Shown: piece after piece, positions 33,636-46,060 of the stretch
Numbering within the stretch: position 1 is the first letter of the stretch
How the letters are laid out: each line of letters opens with the position of its first letter
Source: Amborella trichopoda
Lineage: Eukaryota > Streptophyta > Magnoliopsida > Amborellales > Amborellaceae
DNA length: 64,000 bases
Direction of reading: 5' to 3'
Assembly (NCBI RefSeq): GCF_000471905.2
Contig: NW_006499563.1
Coordinates: forward strand, 5,335,356-5,399,355
Made by a program: the position numbers and the translations under genes
The notes under the pieces: model-generated
Database searches by the model: none
The model's input: only the letters and a program-made list of their open reading frames with translations
What the model was told of the DNA's origin: nothing

Positions 33636-34441
33636 CCTCCTTCCCTCTCTCTCTTTTATTCTCCCGCCTTTCATACTCTTGTCTTCCTTTCTTCTCCCTC
33701 CCTCTTGTTCCCTTATTCTCTTACTTCACTTCTTATTCTTTCTTCATAATCATCATTCTATTACTCTTTCCTTCGACTAAGAGGGATTGAGGTTAGCCTC
33801 TCATGATAGTCTTGTCATCTAGCTGTAATGTTGTTGTGCTAGGATTACTTGGCCCGCTTTATTGCCACGACAGACTAACCATCATGCCTAGCTAGTTGGC
33901 ACTGATACTGACATCTAGTAGTAATCCTGTGAGCCGGTCTTAGTTACCGAGCCCGTTTTACTATCACGTCAGGCCAATTATTCATCAGCTTAGTTACTGC
34001 TCTGATTCTCCCGCTTAGTCAAATTCTTCTCTCCCCCTTCTTTCTTCTCTTATTTTTCTTTTTGAATGCACATGCTTGTGTACATTCATCAAAGGGGAAA
34101 AGGGTGAGGTCTGACCCACCTATCTTATAACCTTTGTCATATGTGTGTGATTGCAAAAAATAGAAGAATACAAGCCAAGGGAGGCAATTCCGAACCAATT
34201 TTATTACTGGGGGGCTTTCTTCATGATTTAAGAGGGCGCCCACTTGAGCCAGCCCGAGTAAGTCCTGAACCCACCTTAAATTCCTCTCTCACCAGTTGGT
34301 AACACCTGCTCCCGTTCTCGAACGAGGTTCCCGAGAGAGCAATCTCAAAAACATCCCAGGTCTTCCCTCAAAACCCGAGATGCGTGCTGCACGATCCCCA
34401 AAAGGATTTGGAGGGCGAGATTGAGGCACCTAACCAATCAT

Positions 34442-35776
34442 CATGTCATTTTTCTTATTTTTCACAGTGAACACAGTCCACTTATAAAGGCCTATTATGA
34501 GGTTAAATTTGGATTGAGACCACTTTTATAACAATTTAGGCTCATGAAAACATAACTATCGTGAAGGGGGTAACCCCAAATTTTAGGTTAAAGTTTACCA
34601 AACTATTCGATGTTCTTGAACAAAGTTCCTGTTTCCACAGCAGAAATCCAGAATGACATACTCATAAGAAAATGGGCATAACTTTCAAACCATAGGGAAT
34701 TGAATCATGATTCTATAATCATTTAAAAAATATATTCATTTTTCTTTCATTTAGAAGTGGTTTGACCACATTCTGATATCTTTTGATTAGAGAAAAGCTC
34801 CACACAGAAATATGTAAAATCCCTAGAATTTTATTTCACAAATCTGATATGCTTCATAAAAAGGTAAATAATTTTTAAACCAAAAGGGATATTAACAAGA
34901 GGTCTTTTCCATGATAAAATACACTCAATGAGCTACTTTTTCACAAAATTTATGATCTAAGGAGATATATAGGATACCCATACAGTTTTTCAAACTGGAG
35001 CCACAATTTTGAAAAATAGAGCACCCTCGAGCAGGATTTCAGTAACATGCACCCACACTCATATTCACACCTATATGAATACTAGAATTTCATACTTTGA
35101 TAAGCTAAGGAAATATGCATCAAATGAAACCATGAAAACATGGAAACCAGATCTACTTACATGCAGTAGATCGACACTCCCAAAATGCTCCACAACTTTC
35201 ACTTTCAATGCCAAGCTCCGAAGAATTGGGTTCAACTCAAAGGCTGAAGGCTTGGAGAGGGAAGTGAGAAGAGAGAGGGAAAATCAATGTGAGAGGTGAG
35301 AAGGGGATATAAATAAGCAAAGCTGGGGGTAGCATGCAATTGACAAGTGGCACATAAGAGGCGTGCATGAGGAGAGAGGGGGGGGAGGGGGGGTCCAAGC
35401 ATTGGAGACATAATCGTGGGATGGTAGCATGCATGTGCCACATGGCACTCATGCATGAAGATAGAGGGCACGTGAGAGGAGAGAGAGAGCATATGCAATC
35501 ATTGTATGGGGGGCAATCATGTTGTAGTCATGTGCAATGGGATGCATGTATCAACATAAAATTTTAGGGAACAGATTAGGGTTTTCTGACGGTAGCTCGG
35601 ATTTGAGTGATTTTGGTACCGTCAGAAAGTGCACGATCCCTACAATAATACAATATCACCCAAAACACCATACAAAGGTTATACAACAAATCGAAAAGAA
35701 CACTGAGATCAGCATTAATCGAAAATGATTCAAGATGTAAATATGATCAACGACCAAAAAAGTCCCGGATCTTACA
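34442..35776 (-). mobile_element. LTR of element G, second part
   Basis: Continues G's LTR after element A. Low-GC sequence with no coding signal. It ends AGTCCCGGATCTTACA, a plausible LTR terminus (TGTAAGATCCGGGACT on the minus strand). That edge is inferred from terminal form, since the target duplicate would be outside the window. Patchy similarity to F's LTR is seen (GGCATAACTTTCAA-type blocks). Confidence 0.6.
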
Positions 35777-37440
35777 GATGACATAGATCTAATCATGGGA
35801 AGCATAACCAACATGCCACATTAATAAACGTTCACATATTAAATATGGGCCAAGATGAACCTCACGTGGGAATCAAATATGAGAACATTAGATGGGAGAA
35901 ACAAGGCCAAAACTGGCTCAAACGTTGTAGTATGTGAACAAGGTTTTGGTCTAGGTGTCTATACATGTAATGGGATCAAAGCGGCATGAGCTAATGCTTA
36001 ATGGACATCTTGAGCTCACTGTTATGCATGTAAAGGCATGCATTTACAGCAACACAAATGTCATAAAAGTTTGGAAATAAAATGCTCAAGATTGTACTAC
36101 AGACATATGTCATAAAGAGCCTTTAAATGCGAAAATCAATGAGCTTCAAAAGAGAGTAGAAAAGGTCAATATGTTTACTATTATGATCAATTTACAGTAG
36201 CAAACTTTCTTCCTAAACAGTGGGTGGGTGTGTAGGGTTGCATGATGAGGCTTAAGCGAATGCTCTCATGGAAGAGTCAAGGTTTCACCTTCTCTCTAAT
36301 GAGGCTCAAGAGAATGCTCTCATGGAGGAGTCAAGGTTTCACCTTCTCTCCCATTTAAAAGGGTTTTAAAAACTCATGACACATGAGGAAGAAGAAGATG
36401 AGATGTGTGTGGGTGTGGCTCTGGAAGGTTGGCTTCTTAAATGAACAAGATGGGGTGAGAGAGAATGGAGTAAATGAGATAGGGTATGACCCCTTTTTAT
36501 AGAGGTTCAAAGTGTGGGCTTTTATCATAGATTAGACCTTGACAATCCATTGAGTGATCCTAAAGTTGAGAGAGGTTAAATACCTAGCCTAATCAATCAC
36601 TATTGGTGGTCGGGGCTTGGTCTTTGTGGATGGCGAAAACCTTTCTTGAACAACCACAAAGGCCCCATGCTTGCTCTCTAGCGTGCGCATGTGCTCTTTA
36701 GTGCAAATACGAACCAACAATGAGAGAGATTTTATTGAGAAGGATGCATTCAAATGTCTACTTCGCTGTTTGGGGTCAGGGGATACGTCCAGGCCGTCGC
36801 CCTCTTAGAACAATTACGAAGCCCTTCAGCTGTCTGGCAGCGCAGTTTGGATGCGGACCCTCTTCGAACTCAACACTTCATCTCGATTCATTATCTCAAA
36901 ATTGCTATGGGAATTCAAATAAAAATACTCCTCTTTAATGGTGTGATTGAGTGGGTGGCTGGCAAATAGATGATGAAGAAAGAAGAGTGATGGAAGTTCT
37001 TTACCACTTGAGGGTTACAAGACTTGGTGATCAGAGCAGTCAAAGAGTTAGAACTCTATGGGATACTAACTCAGGATGATCCCACCCAAGTGAGCAAGGG
37101 CAAGAGCATTAATATCTCCCGTAACTCAACTCGGATGTACGGAGTAAAAGTTAGAGCAGCAATATGAGAGTTAGCACTCTTAAAGTGACTCACAATGGCA
37201 CTAAGTCAGATGCTCGAGTGACAAAAGAAGCTACCAACATAAGGGGATGGAATTGGGTGAGGGGTTGTGATGATTAAGGTTATGGGTATATGTAGCTAAG
37301 GATGGGCTTGGTAAGGCAAAAGGCAAGAGAGGAAATCGAGTCCGTAATCAAGTGCGGCTTCAGGTTAGAATGTAAGTAAGGGAGGTGGAAGGACAAGAGG
37401 GCGAATGGGGGAGGTCCATTGGCAGGCGCGGCCCCGTGAT
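35777..37440. other. unassigned sequence, probably LTR-derived
   Basis: No ORF above ~70 codons and no protein similarity recognised. CTATAAAAAGGGGTC on the minus strand (36492-36506) is a good TATA context, so this may be part of another minus-strand LTR, possibly the missing end of E. Contains a 54-bp tandem duplication (36246-36353). Ends at H's target duplicate GTGAT. Confidence 0.4.
36246..36353. repeat. 54-bp tandem duplication
   Basis: Two adjacent near-identical copies, each with GAATGCTCTCATGGA, GAGTCAAGG and TTTCACCTTCTCTC. Confidence 0.9.
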
Positions 37441-38115
37441 TGTCACTACCCTACCCCGACCCCCAAAGTGTAATCTATGGAGGATGGATGGGTGCACGTC
37501 CGTGAACTCGATGTAGAGTATGCCACTCAGGTTGGAGTGACTCAACGCCTTGATAATGAGGTAAACAGAGTAAACCATGGAACAAAACCTAAAACAATAA
37601 CTCAACTGGCAGATGAACATAGAAAAATCCCATACACCAATACTCCATTATATAAAATTCCTCAAAAATATTACACTTTAGATCGGGGCATCTAGGCCGA
37701 ATATTACACATATCCATAAAGGACAAAAACCCAGGGCCAAACAGCCCAGATACAATCATGATCTAAGCACCTTCTTCGAGAAAACTAGCTTCGACTTCCC
37801 ATTGCAAACCACGAACTCTAGGCCCTAAACCTGCCGCTATCAATCTACAAGGAGAGGAGAAATAATGGAATGAGCTATACAACCTAGTAAGTAGGTCTAA
37901 TTGCTATACATTGATAATAAGTGGTGCATAATAAATAGTTCCTGCATCCATACAAGGGTGCATCGCAGTAGACAAGTACATTGGAAATCAGAGCAGTGCA
38001 TCATATATAAACATTATATTTAGAGAGCAGATAATATTCAATCATTGTAATTATAGGCATTCACTTTCATTATCCAATCATTACCCACTCACTCCTTAAC
38101 TCGTCTATCCCTGCA

Positions 38116-38167
38116 GTAGAGGTCCTATCCATCGGGCTAAGCCAATCCCATTGCTTAGGGCTTCTAC
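38116..38167. other. conserved two-part stem-loop in H
   Basis: Outer arms GTAGAGG (38116-38122) and CTTCTAC (38161-38167) pair with one G-T. Inner arms CTAAGC (38137-38142) and GCTTAG (38153-38158) pair perfectly. Intervening bases differ from F. Confidence 0.68.
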
Positions 38168-39784
38168 CATCTCACAAGAGGAAGGTTAATGACAAGTGGG
38201 GAAATCCACTTCGTAATACCCTCATACTCATGTACACAGTTCCTAGGGCGTATTGGAGGTTCGATAGGTACTCACCTTGCAAGGTATCAGTCACTAGTCT
38301 CATTCATGAATTTCGAGGGGTGCGACCCTCCTATTTCACTGTTCCCTAACTGCATCCTATCATTCAGCTAGTTAAGGGGGATAACCGGCATCTCTTTATC
38401 TTAGTACAACAATCTTCACTACCGATGGATGCCCCATTGAGTAGCGAGCAGTATCAGTATCTAATGGCCAGTACCACAACATTATCACAAACCAATGCCC
38501 ACTACCAATGGGTGTCCCATTGTGTAGCGGTCATCATTAAGGTCTCATGTCATGCTCAAGCACTCCATTCATTCATGCTCAATCAATGCATTTGTGATTG
38601 ATAAGTCAATTAATCATTACGCAAGAATGACATCATACCCAAAATCATTCAGCAGTCATGTAAGGTCATAGCATTTAGCACAAGGCATCTACTACATGCG
38701 TATTCACATGGAATTTATGCTTAAACATCATCGATAACAACTCAACACTTATCATGTAACATTCATTATAGAGCCATCGCATTAATAATACACTTAGCAC
38801 TTTTTCACTTATGTGCAATTATGTGGCACCACTCGCACAACCCCATGTCATTCGCATGAAAATCATCACATAATACTCATGCATATCACTTATCAATATA
38901 GCGTTATTTCAAGGGCTTTAATGATAAATTTAGCAAAAGGTAACAGAAGACGAGTGTATCCATGGATTTGAGACATGGAACAATGGCATACCCCACTTCT
39001 CGGGGGCATAACTCTAAATTTACGGGAAAGTCTCAAAATTTTCAAAACAAGCAACTTCAAGCTTATTAACTAATCTTTCAAATGGTGGCAGTTTGAAGAC
39101 GTTTGGACACCGTTTGATGGGTCAAAGGTGCAGCACAAAAAGAGTCACAGTTGCTAGAAAATCCCTCATCCTACGTTTTAAGATACTATCCATTTAATAC
39201 ACACCATTTCACAAGCCAAAGATTAAACTTATAACATGCTTATTCATATGAAGCAAATTAAGTGAGCTTATAAGAAAACTACTCTATAAATTTATCAAGT
39301 TCATTACTCAATGCTCAATCACTCATTCAAGTCCTTTTTATTTATTTGTTTTCGTACACCTCATTCTATCATTTTGTTCTTCATAGCAACTTGAGTTTTA
39401 GGTCTTATGAAGTAGAGTGATGCATGCCATTAAACCGACTTACCTAATCCCTCACGATGTCTTCAATCTCCTCCAACGGCCTTCTCTGGCTTCCTCCACC
39501 TTCACCCATTGGCTATCTTCAAGGGGTGGTAGTGAGCTCCTTAGGGACAGAGAGAGAGCGAGAGAGTATAATTTAGAATGGGGAAAATCGTGTCGCCAAG
39601 GGGAGGGGAAAAGCTTAAGTACCCACAGTTGGTGGGATTCACTGTGGCTGACGGATAGGTGAATGTCATTGTGGCTGATGTAATCACACACAGCTCTGAC
39701 ACATACGGCAACCATACGTTTGATCAAAACACTCGTGGCGCTGCCGTCAATTCACGCATGTCATTGCTCTCTTGCTCTCATTTC

Positions 39785-40100
39785 ATAGACGGCGCTGGGT
39801 CACAACTGATGATGGTTCACAGACAGCACTACGCTTGCGACGATGCTTCAATTTCACTCACGACGATGCCTTTCGCATGCAAACCTACCCTTTCTTTCTC
39901 ATTTCACAGCCGGTGCTGGGTCTTAAATTCATAAACGGCGATGAGTCTCTTTTACACAACCAGCGTTAGGTCTTGAATTCACAGACGGCGATGGGTCTCT
40001 TTTATACAGCCGGCGTTGGGTCTTCTTACACAGCCAGCGATAGTCCCCACGCACGTGGTGTTACTGCCAGCACGTGCGGCAATGCGTAGACGACGATGCG
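39785..40100. repeat. CGGCGCTGGGTC-word array in H
   Basis: About nine copies of ACAGCCGGCGTTGGGTCTT and AGACGGCGATGGGTCTC at 30-40-base spacing, with CTTTTACA or TTGAATTC spacers. Same position class within the LTR as F's CCGGCGCT array. Confidence 0.7.
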
Positions 40101-40300
40101 CAGACAGCGATGTGCTGCCCCCCTTACACTCACGATGATGTGTCTTCTTTCTCTCTCCTCTGCTTCTTACCACAAATGACACTAAGCCTTTATACACGCA
40201 CGACGATTCTCCAAGTGATGCTCCAAACAAGGCCTCTGCCTCATCCCCCATCGTCGTGCGCGCCACTGGACTGGGAGAATATTGTGGTCCTTACAGTGAT

Positions 40301-42494
40301 TCAGGATAAATAAGGGAGACATTAATGTGAGAAGGGTGCACTGGCTCCTCACACAAGTGCGACCCTAGGCTTTGGAACGAGAGGGGGCAATGAAGGGGAG
40401 AGAGATGTGGGGACAAAGAGCCGGGGCCACTATCTGGTGCAGCCCTGGACGTAAAGTGAGAGAAGGGAGAAGGGCTGACGAATAAATAAGAAGAGAGAGA
40501 CGGGACCACGGTCAGATGCGACACTGGGGTATGCACAACAAGAGGAAAATAAGATAGGCAAAGAGAGAAGGGCAAGTGAGCAGAGCCCGGGCTGCTGGTA
40601 GGTGCAGCCCTGTGCATCTATGTGCAACAAGGGGGAAGAGAGGGGAAGACGAGAGAGAAGGAAGACTGAACAAAGTTGGGGCTATGGCTAGGTGTGGTCC
40701 TAAACACCTATGTACAATAGGGGAGAAGGGAGGATAACGAATAGAGAAGGAAGAAAAGAGAAGAAAGCCGGCGCCGCTGCTAGGTGTGAAAAGAGAGAAG
40801 AAGAGAGGGAAAGAAGGAAGAGAGAGAAGAGGAGAGGAGAGAGAATGAACTTGTGGTGTGTCCTAGCCTAGGTGCACCCTCATGGGTCCTCGTCTATACA
40901 CATGTGAGAGAGAGGGTTAAGTTTGGGTCAAGGTTAGGGTATGGGAGTGTATGGACTAGAGGTGTGGACTAGCATGTGGGTTATGGTCTAGAGACTATGG
41001 TGTAGTGTGTAGGGTCTAAGGTGTAGTGTATGGTCTAGGGAATAAGGTCTAGGGGTATTTTCTCTCTACACCTAAAGTTTCTCTCTCCTCTCAACTTAAT
41101 CAAGAACTTGGAAGCAAGGCAAAAATAATCAACTCAAACTAACTCTTCAATGCTCAAGTTTTCATAAAATGATCAAGCCCCATTACAAATGACTTAAGCT
41201 TCGTTATATAGAGCAACCATCAAACAAGGGTGGAATGCTCAAAACTAAGCCAAATTATTAAAAATTACATATTAAATGAATTAAAATAAAATCCCTTTTT
41301 TTGGATCAAATGACCAAAATACTCCTTAGTTCTTTTGAGCAAATGACAAAACATCCCTTCATGAGGGGCCTCTTTCTATTGCTAGACTTTGAGAGCTTTT
41401 TTAGACGCTTGCGACAGTAATTCGAGAGATCAATCGTCGTAGAATCGATGCTTGATCTATCATGAACATTTTGATACCCTTTGATAGTCTTGAAACAAAT
41501 CTTTCATGAAGGACAAAAAATACGGCGAAGTCCATAAACTTTGACCACCAATCCGGTACGATCCGTGATGTGCCGAGTCTTTATTTTGATCATAAATTGA
41601 AGGGGACATTATCACAATCATTTTTCAATAAATTTTGCCCGAATTGGTTTTCATTTAACCATAGTCCAAATTTGGGAAGTCGTCGGAAAACAAGATTCTG
41701 GTGACTGAAAAATCTTGCCTTTTTCAACCTCAAAATTCGCACTATCTGGCCTCCAATTATGTGAAAAAAACTATACCAAATTGTAGCCCTTCGCGATACG
41801 GTTGCAACAGACCTATATTTGCAACTATTCGACACTAGGATCTCGAGTTATGACTTCATGAAGTATGAAATTTATTCTTGTATAAAATCTGAATTTTAAG
41901 CTTTCGAGCTCATCTTTTCTCTAGAAATTCTCTTGTTTCGAGCCACGTTATGACCCATGTATTATGTCAATGACCGGGTCGTTGACACCTATTGTGTGTC
42001 CAAATTTGAGCTTGTTTCAACTCAAAACAAGCAAGTTATGAGCATTTGAAAATCATCCCAAAATGAGAAAACACAGTTTCCGTAAATGGAAACTGGTTCA
42101 CCGAGGTTGTACCGCAATAGTGTAAAACCCACCATTTTATGGTAAGTTGGACCTAGAATGGTCTTGGAATGTCTGATTGAGCCCAAATTTGGTCCCTAAG
42201 GGTCTTTCAACATTTTGGATCTAATGGAAGTAGTATAGTACTATTTTGAGACCCTGGATATAAGGCTATAGTTATAGGGTCCTTTTTCAACATGAAAAGA
42301 ACTAGATTTGAGAAACGAGTTTCATTTTGATCATGTCATAACGTATCAGAATGTGATGAAACTTTGTGAGCATACGTTGAGCATCTGAAACTACCCTTTT
42401 CATGCCTTTTGAAGCCATTTCAACACTCCTTCAGATGTTGCCCAATTTTACGCTTATACGGAGGATACAAGTACGTCAAAAATGATATATAAAA
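40301..42494 (-). mobile_element. degenerate Tat-like LTR E (reverse)
   Basis: Recognised by collinearity with the minus-strand LTR of C. The block 42180-42310 (ATCTAATGG, TATAGTTATAGGGTCC) matches 52930-53050. The boundary sequence ACTTGCCCCGCCGAATGATG (42495 on) matches C's internal sequence after 53258. A minus-strand TATA (CTATATAAC, 41203-41211) and CT/AG-rich repeats (40380-40850) fall where expected. Much more diverged than the other Tat LTRs. The low-coordinate end is uncertain because H is inserted there. Confidence 0.6.
40380..40860. repeat. ~100-bp AG-rich tandem units in E
   Basis: Four imperfect units built from GAGAGAAGGG tracts and a core like GCTAGGTGCAGCCCTGTGCA. Position and composition correspond to the reversed U5 array of the other Tat LTRs, but the hairpin arms are not preserved. 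Confidence 0.6.
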
Positions 42495-43771
42495 ACTTGC
42501 CCCGCCGAATGATGCTCTTCAAGAGAAGCGAGAAGTGTAGCATTCGAAACAAATTTTTTTGTCAAAATTCATTCTTTGAATCCCTGCTAAGACACATTTA
42601 TTTCCTCTCAACAGTCTTTTTCTTCTCAATCATCAGCATCAACACGATCCTTGAGGAAGAGACCATGCCAAGCTTTTTCCTGGAGCGAGAACCGAAGTTG
42701 ATTCTAGCGATTGGGGGGCTTGCTTAAGGGCCTCCTACCTAATACTACTGAAATCCATTTTGTTGGAGTGCATGTTAATAGGGTGCCTTGTGAAAGGGCT
42801 TACCGTTCCCTCTCAACAAAACTTCCTAATGGACCTGCTATTGGGTTCCCTTGGTGGGCTTTGCTCCCAATCTAGTCGGTGGGGAAGCGTTGGTTTGGAT
42901 CTCAACCAATGCCTTCCAATCTTCTTGGCTTTGAGTGAGTGCCTTTCTTAAAGGCTTTCTCCCACATCAGTGACTTTATTTGTAACAATTGAACCAACTA
43001 TTGGGTGCCCTTGGTGGGCTTTGCTCTCAATCTAGTTGGTGGGGAAGAGCTGGTCTCAGCTACTTTATTTGCGATAACTGAACCTGCAAGCGGGTTCCCT
43101 TGGTGGGCTTTGCACCCAATCTAGTCAATGGGGAAGTATGGATTTCACCTAGTACCTTTCAATCTTATCGGCTTTGAGTGAGTGCCTTGCTTAAGGGATT
43201 TCTCCCACATCAACGGCTTTATTTTCAACAACTGAGGGTTCTTGGTAAAATTTTTCCCAGCGTTGCTGGAACTCCATTTTGGCTCTAAGTGAGTGCCTTA
43301 CTTAAGGGTTTGTTCCCACATCAGCAGCTTTATTTGCAAGAACTGAGGGCCCTTGGTGGACTTTATCCCAGCATCATGGGAACTTCATTTTGGCTTTGAG
43401 TTAGTACCTTACTAAGGGCTTTCTCCCATATCAGTAGCTTTATTTGCAACAACTAAGGGCCCTTGGTGGCTTTATCCCAACATCACAGGAACTTCATCTT
43501 TTAAGAAGGGCTGGTTTGATTTTCACCCAATGCCTTCAAATTTTTTATTGTAATTGGTTGAAGTCATCTTCGATCAAAAGCTGCATCAACCTATTTATTA
43601 TTCCAAGCTCCCTTTTGGGTTTTCGCTAGAACTGGATAGAAGAGGCACCATAAAAATGGTTTTTACCAACTTCTTCTTTTTATTGAGGCACTTTTACCCA
43701 TGACTTCTAAGTCAGTAGCCGGTCCTAATTTTTCCTCACATGTACGACGCGAGAAAATTCTCTCTCAAACA
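42495..43771 (-). mobile_element. 3' region of degenerate element E
   Basis: Non-coding. Starts with sequence matching C just outside its LTR; its last 200 bases (ACCTATTTATTA, ACCAACTT, CTTTTACCCATGAC) match C 54150-54275. Between them lies a divergent tandem array. B is inserted at 43771/43772. Confidence 0.6.
42770..43530. repeat. ~110-160-bp tandem array in E 3' region
   Basis: Five to six units sharing GGGTTCCCTTGGTGGGCTTT, TTTGAGTGAGTGCC, TTAAGGGCTTTCTCCCACAT and GCTTTATTTGCAACAACTGA. Units vary in length by internal deletions. The short ORFs here are frames of the repeat. Confidence 0.85.
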
Positions 43772-45069
43772 TGTTTGAAGACATTTTCAGCACCATGGGT
43801 CCTTGATGTGGAATAGAATAGAGAAGTCAGTCAATAAAGCTTGACAAACAGTGGAAATTTTGACAGCCTCAAAATGGCCGTAGAACTGGTCAATATCTTT
43901 ATAAAGACTCCTAAAATTCTCCTGCCAAGTTTCGTCGCATTCCAACATGTCTAAGGCAGATTGAGAAATAGTTTTGGCAGAATCAGCCTCAAGCACCCTG
44001 AAACGGATCCTTATAACAAGAACCCTACTCTTAGAGCATCAAACAGCCGTGGGACCATTACCATTAGATCCAAAATGGTTGAAAACCCTAAGAGGTCAAA
44101 TTTTAGCTTAAATAGACATTCCACGAAGAAGTTATAGACAAAAGATCGAAAGGAGCCGCACACTATTCCCGTGCGGTCACCCTGCAAGTAATCTCCATTA
44201 AAGGGACAATCATGAATAGTGACTGGCGACGTCTATATCTTAGTCGTCCAAGATCAGATTACGCTCAAATTTGGTGAGCATGTCCGTCTCTTCAAGACGA
44301 GCATTTTGATATATGGCACGTCCCGTGACGATGCCCGAACACAGAGAAACACTAGAGAGAAGTTGCTGATCCGTGAAGGAAGTTACAAGAAAATCAGCAG
44401 CAACACGCCTCGCTCGAGCAGCTAAATCATGGTGCTTGCGAACCCGATGGATGTAAAACTAGTTTCATCGCGTGCGTAAGGTCCACGACTATCACTAACC
44501 TGAACCTCGTACATGATGAACGGTGTGATTTTGTACAAAAAGTCAATGAAGTGACTGTAAATTTTGACGTCAAAATTCCATATTCTGGCCAAAACTCCAA
44601 AGTTGCAAAATCCTCGTCTGGACACGAAATCAAACTGCGTTTGTTGCCACATGATCGTGACAGCATGCTCAGTGTGATCCAGTGAAGAAATCATGAAAAA
44701 ACATCAATGAATGAGAACACTATCGATTCAAAGTTTCATGATTCATTCAAATTTGAAGTCGCATAATCGTGGCTTAAAAACACGATCCATGGCTCGAAGT
44801 TCGTATTAAATCAATTGCCATTTCAAGGCCTACAAGAAAACAATCATCTTTCAGATAAATGGGCACCAAAGCAACCCCGGATCATCCATGAAAGATCACA
44901 CACATTCTAAGGCAGCAACAGAGACTGTTCTAAAATTTCCCAAATTATTAGGAAGGGGCAAATCAGTCATTTTGTACCCATTTTTATAATTTATTTTAAT
45001 TCAATTAAATCTTAATTGTCAATAATTAGGTTTAATTTTGACCAATCCATCCATTTTGGGCAAAACTCT

Positions 45070-45078
45070 CTATATATT
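45070..45078 (+). promoter_or_regulatory. LTR TATA box (element B)
   Basis: CTATATATT after GGGCAAAACTCT, at the same place as A's box but slightly altered. Confidence 0.6.
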
Positions 45079-45429
45079 GTGTACTATCATTGTACAAGGA
45101 TCAAACTTTGCTTAGTTAAATTTCCATCTTTTCTCATTGTTGGGTCACATCTTGAGAAAGAGAGGAAGGAGAGAGAATCTTTTGGGTTGGTACCCCTAGG
45201 CTTAAGGTAAATCTTTATCTCCCTCTTCTCTTCTTCCCTCTCTTCTTCTCTTTCCTCTTCTCTTTCTTTTCCTTCATTTAAGTTTTTCTCAGAGGCTATG
45301 CGCGGCAGGGTAGTGCCGTTCATGCCTCATTCTTTCTTTCCCCCTCATGTGGTTTCATAGGTCATGTATGGTGATGGCAGTGCCATGCATGAGTTTCTTT
45401 CTCCTTCTCTGCATTTGTCCCTATCTCTC

Positions 45430-46060
45430 CATGAAGTTTGCAGACGGCGTTGCTCATTGCCGTTCGTAGCCGTACCCTCTGCGTCCCGCGTAAGAGCAGA
45501 TGGTGATGCTTATTGATGCCCGTAGGGGTCTCATCCTATTGTGTGCCGATTGCAGACGGCGATGCCTATCGCTACCACAGAAGGGTCGCGTCAATACTTA
45601 ACGCAATCTGTAGGCTTCTCTTGCGCCATGTGCCTATCGCAGACGACGATGCCTATCGCCACCCGCGAATGGTCGCGGAGATGCCTATCGCCGTCCACAG
45701 GCTTCTTTCCTACACTTGGTGCCTATCGTCGTGTGTAGGATTCTTTTGTGCACTCGGTGCTTATCGTCGTGCACATGCTTCTTTTGTGCGCTTGGTGCCT
45801 ATCGCCGTGCGCAGGCTTCTTTCGTGCGCTTGGTGCCTATCGCCGTGCGCAAGCTTCTTTCGTGCGCTTGGTGCCTATCGCTGTCAACAAGCTTCTCTTG
45901 CGTCCCACTCCTATTACTGTGCGGCTCACCTGAAGTTATTGCCACCCACAAGGGATGTGCTACCTTCTTGTGTCGCTAATGGTGATGCCTATCGCTGCCC
46001 GCGAAGGGATGTGTTGCCAATGGGGATGGCCAATGTTGTCTGTGGTTCGTTGCCTGCCCC
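45430..46060 (+). repeat. GACGGCGATGCCTATCGCCGTC-type array (B U5; quoted form below)
   Basis: Around 15 units. The full form is arm GACGGCGAT, loop GCCT, arm ATCGCCGTC; many copies keep only the right half, TGCCTATCGCCGTGCGCAGG. Spacers are CTTCTTTCGTGCGCTTGG. The 220-codon frame through this region is made of the repeat and is not a gene. It appears to be B's version of the U5 hairpin array of A and D. Confidence 0.75.

Larger units (their letters stand above)
31017..34436 (+). repeat. 3' LTR of element A
   Basis: 3420 bp, TGTTTGAACATA to GGCACCTAACCA, followed by target duplicate ATCAT. The likely plus-strand primer is the purine-rich GATGGGGCAAG just before 31017. TATA box at 32314-32322, AATAAA at 32371-32376, CT tract 32466-32650, then the hairpin array. 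Confidence 0.93.
37441..40295 (-). mobile_element. solo LTR H, Tekay type
   Basis: 2855 bp, starting TGTCACTACCCTACC and ending GTGGTCCTTACA, directly flanked by the 5-bp duplication GTGAT (37436-37440, 40296-40300). An LTR flanked by target duplicates with no internal region is the product of recombination between the two LTRs of one insertion. Orientation is inferred from similarity to the F and G LTRs. Shares the CACTCAGG and CTCAACGC start blocks, the two-part stem-loop and two CACTA hairpins (38417-38445, 38500-38528). Confidence 0.9.

Noticed and set aside
35009..35299. 96-codon + strand frame with His/Thr repeats
   Set aside because: Lies in the non-coding LTR of G; CACACTCATATTCACAC-type simple sequence explains it.
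42480..42500. TATA-like ATGATATATAAAAA on the + strand
   Set aside because: It falls at the decayed LTR edge of E, has no counterpart in C or A, and no ORF follows.
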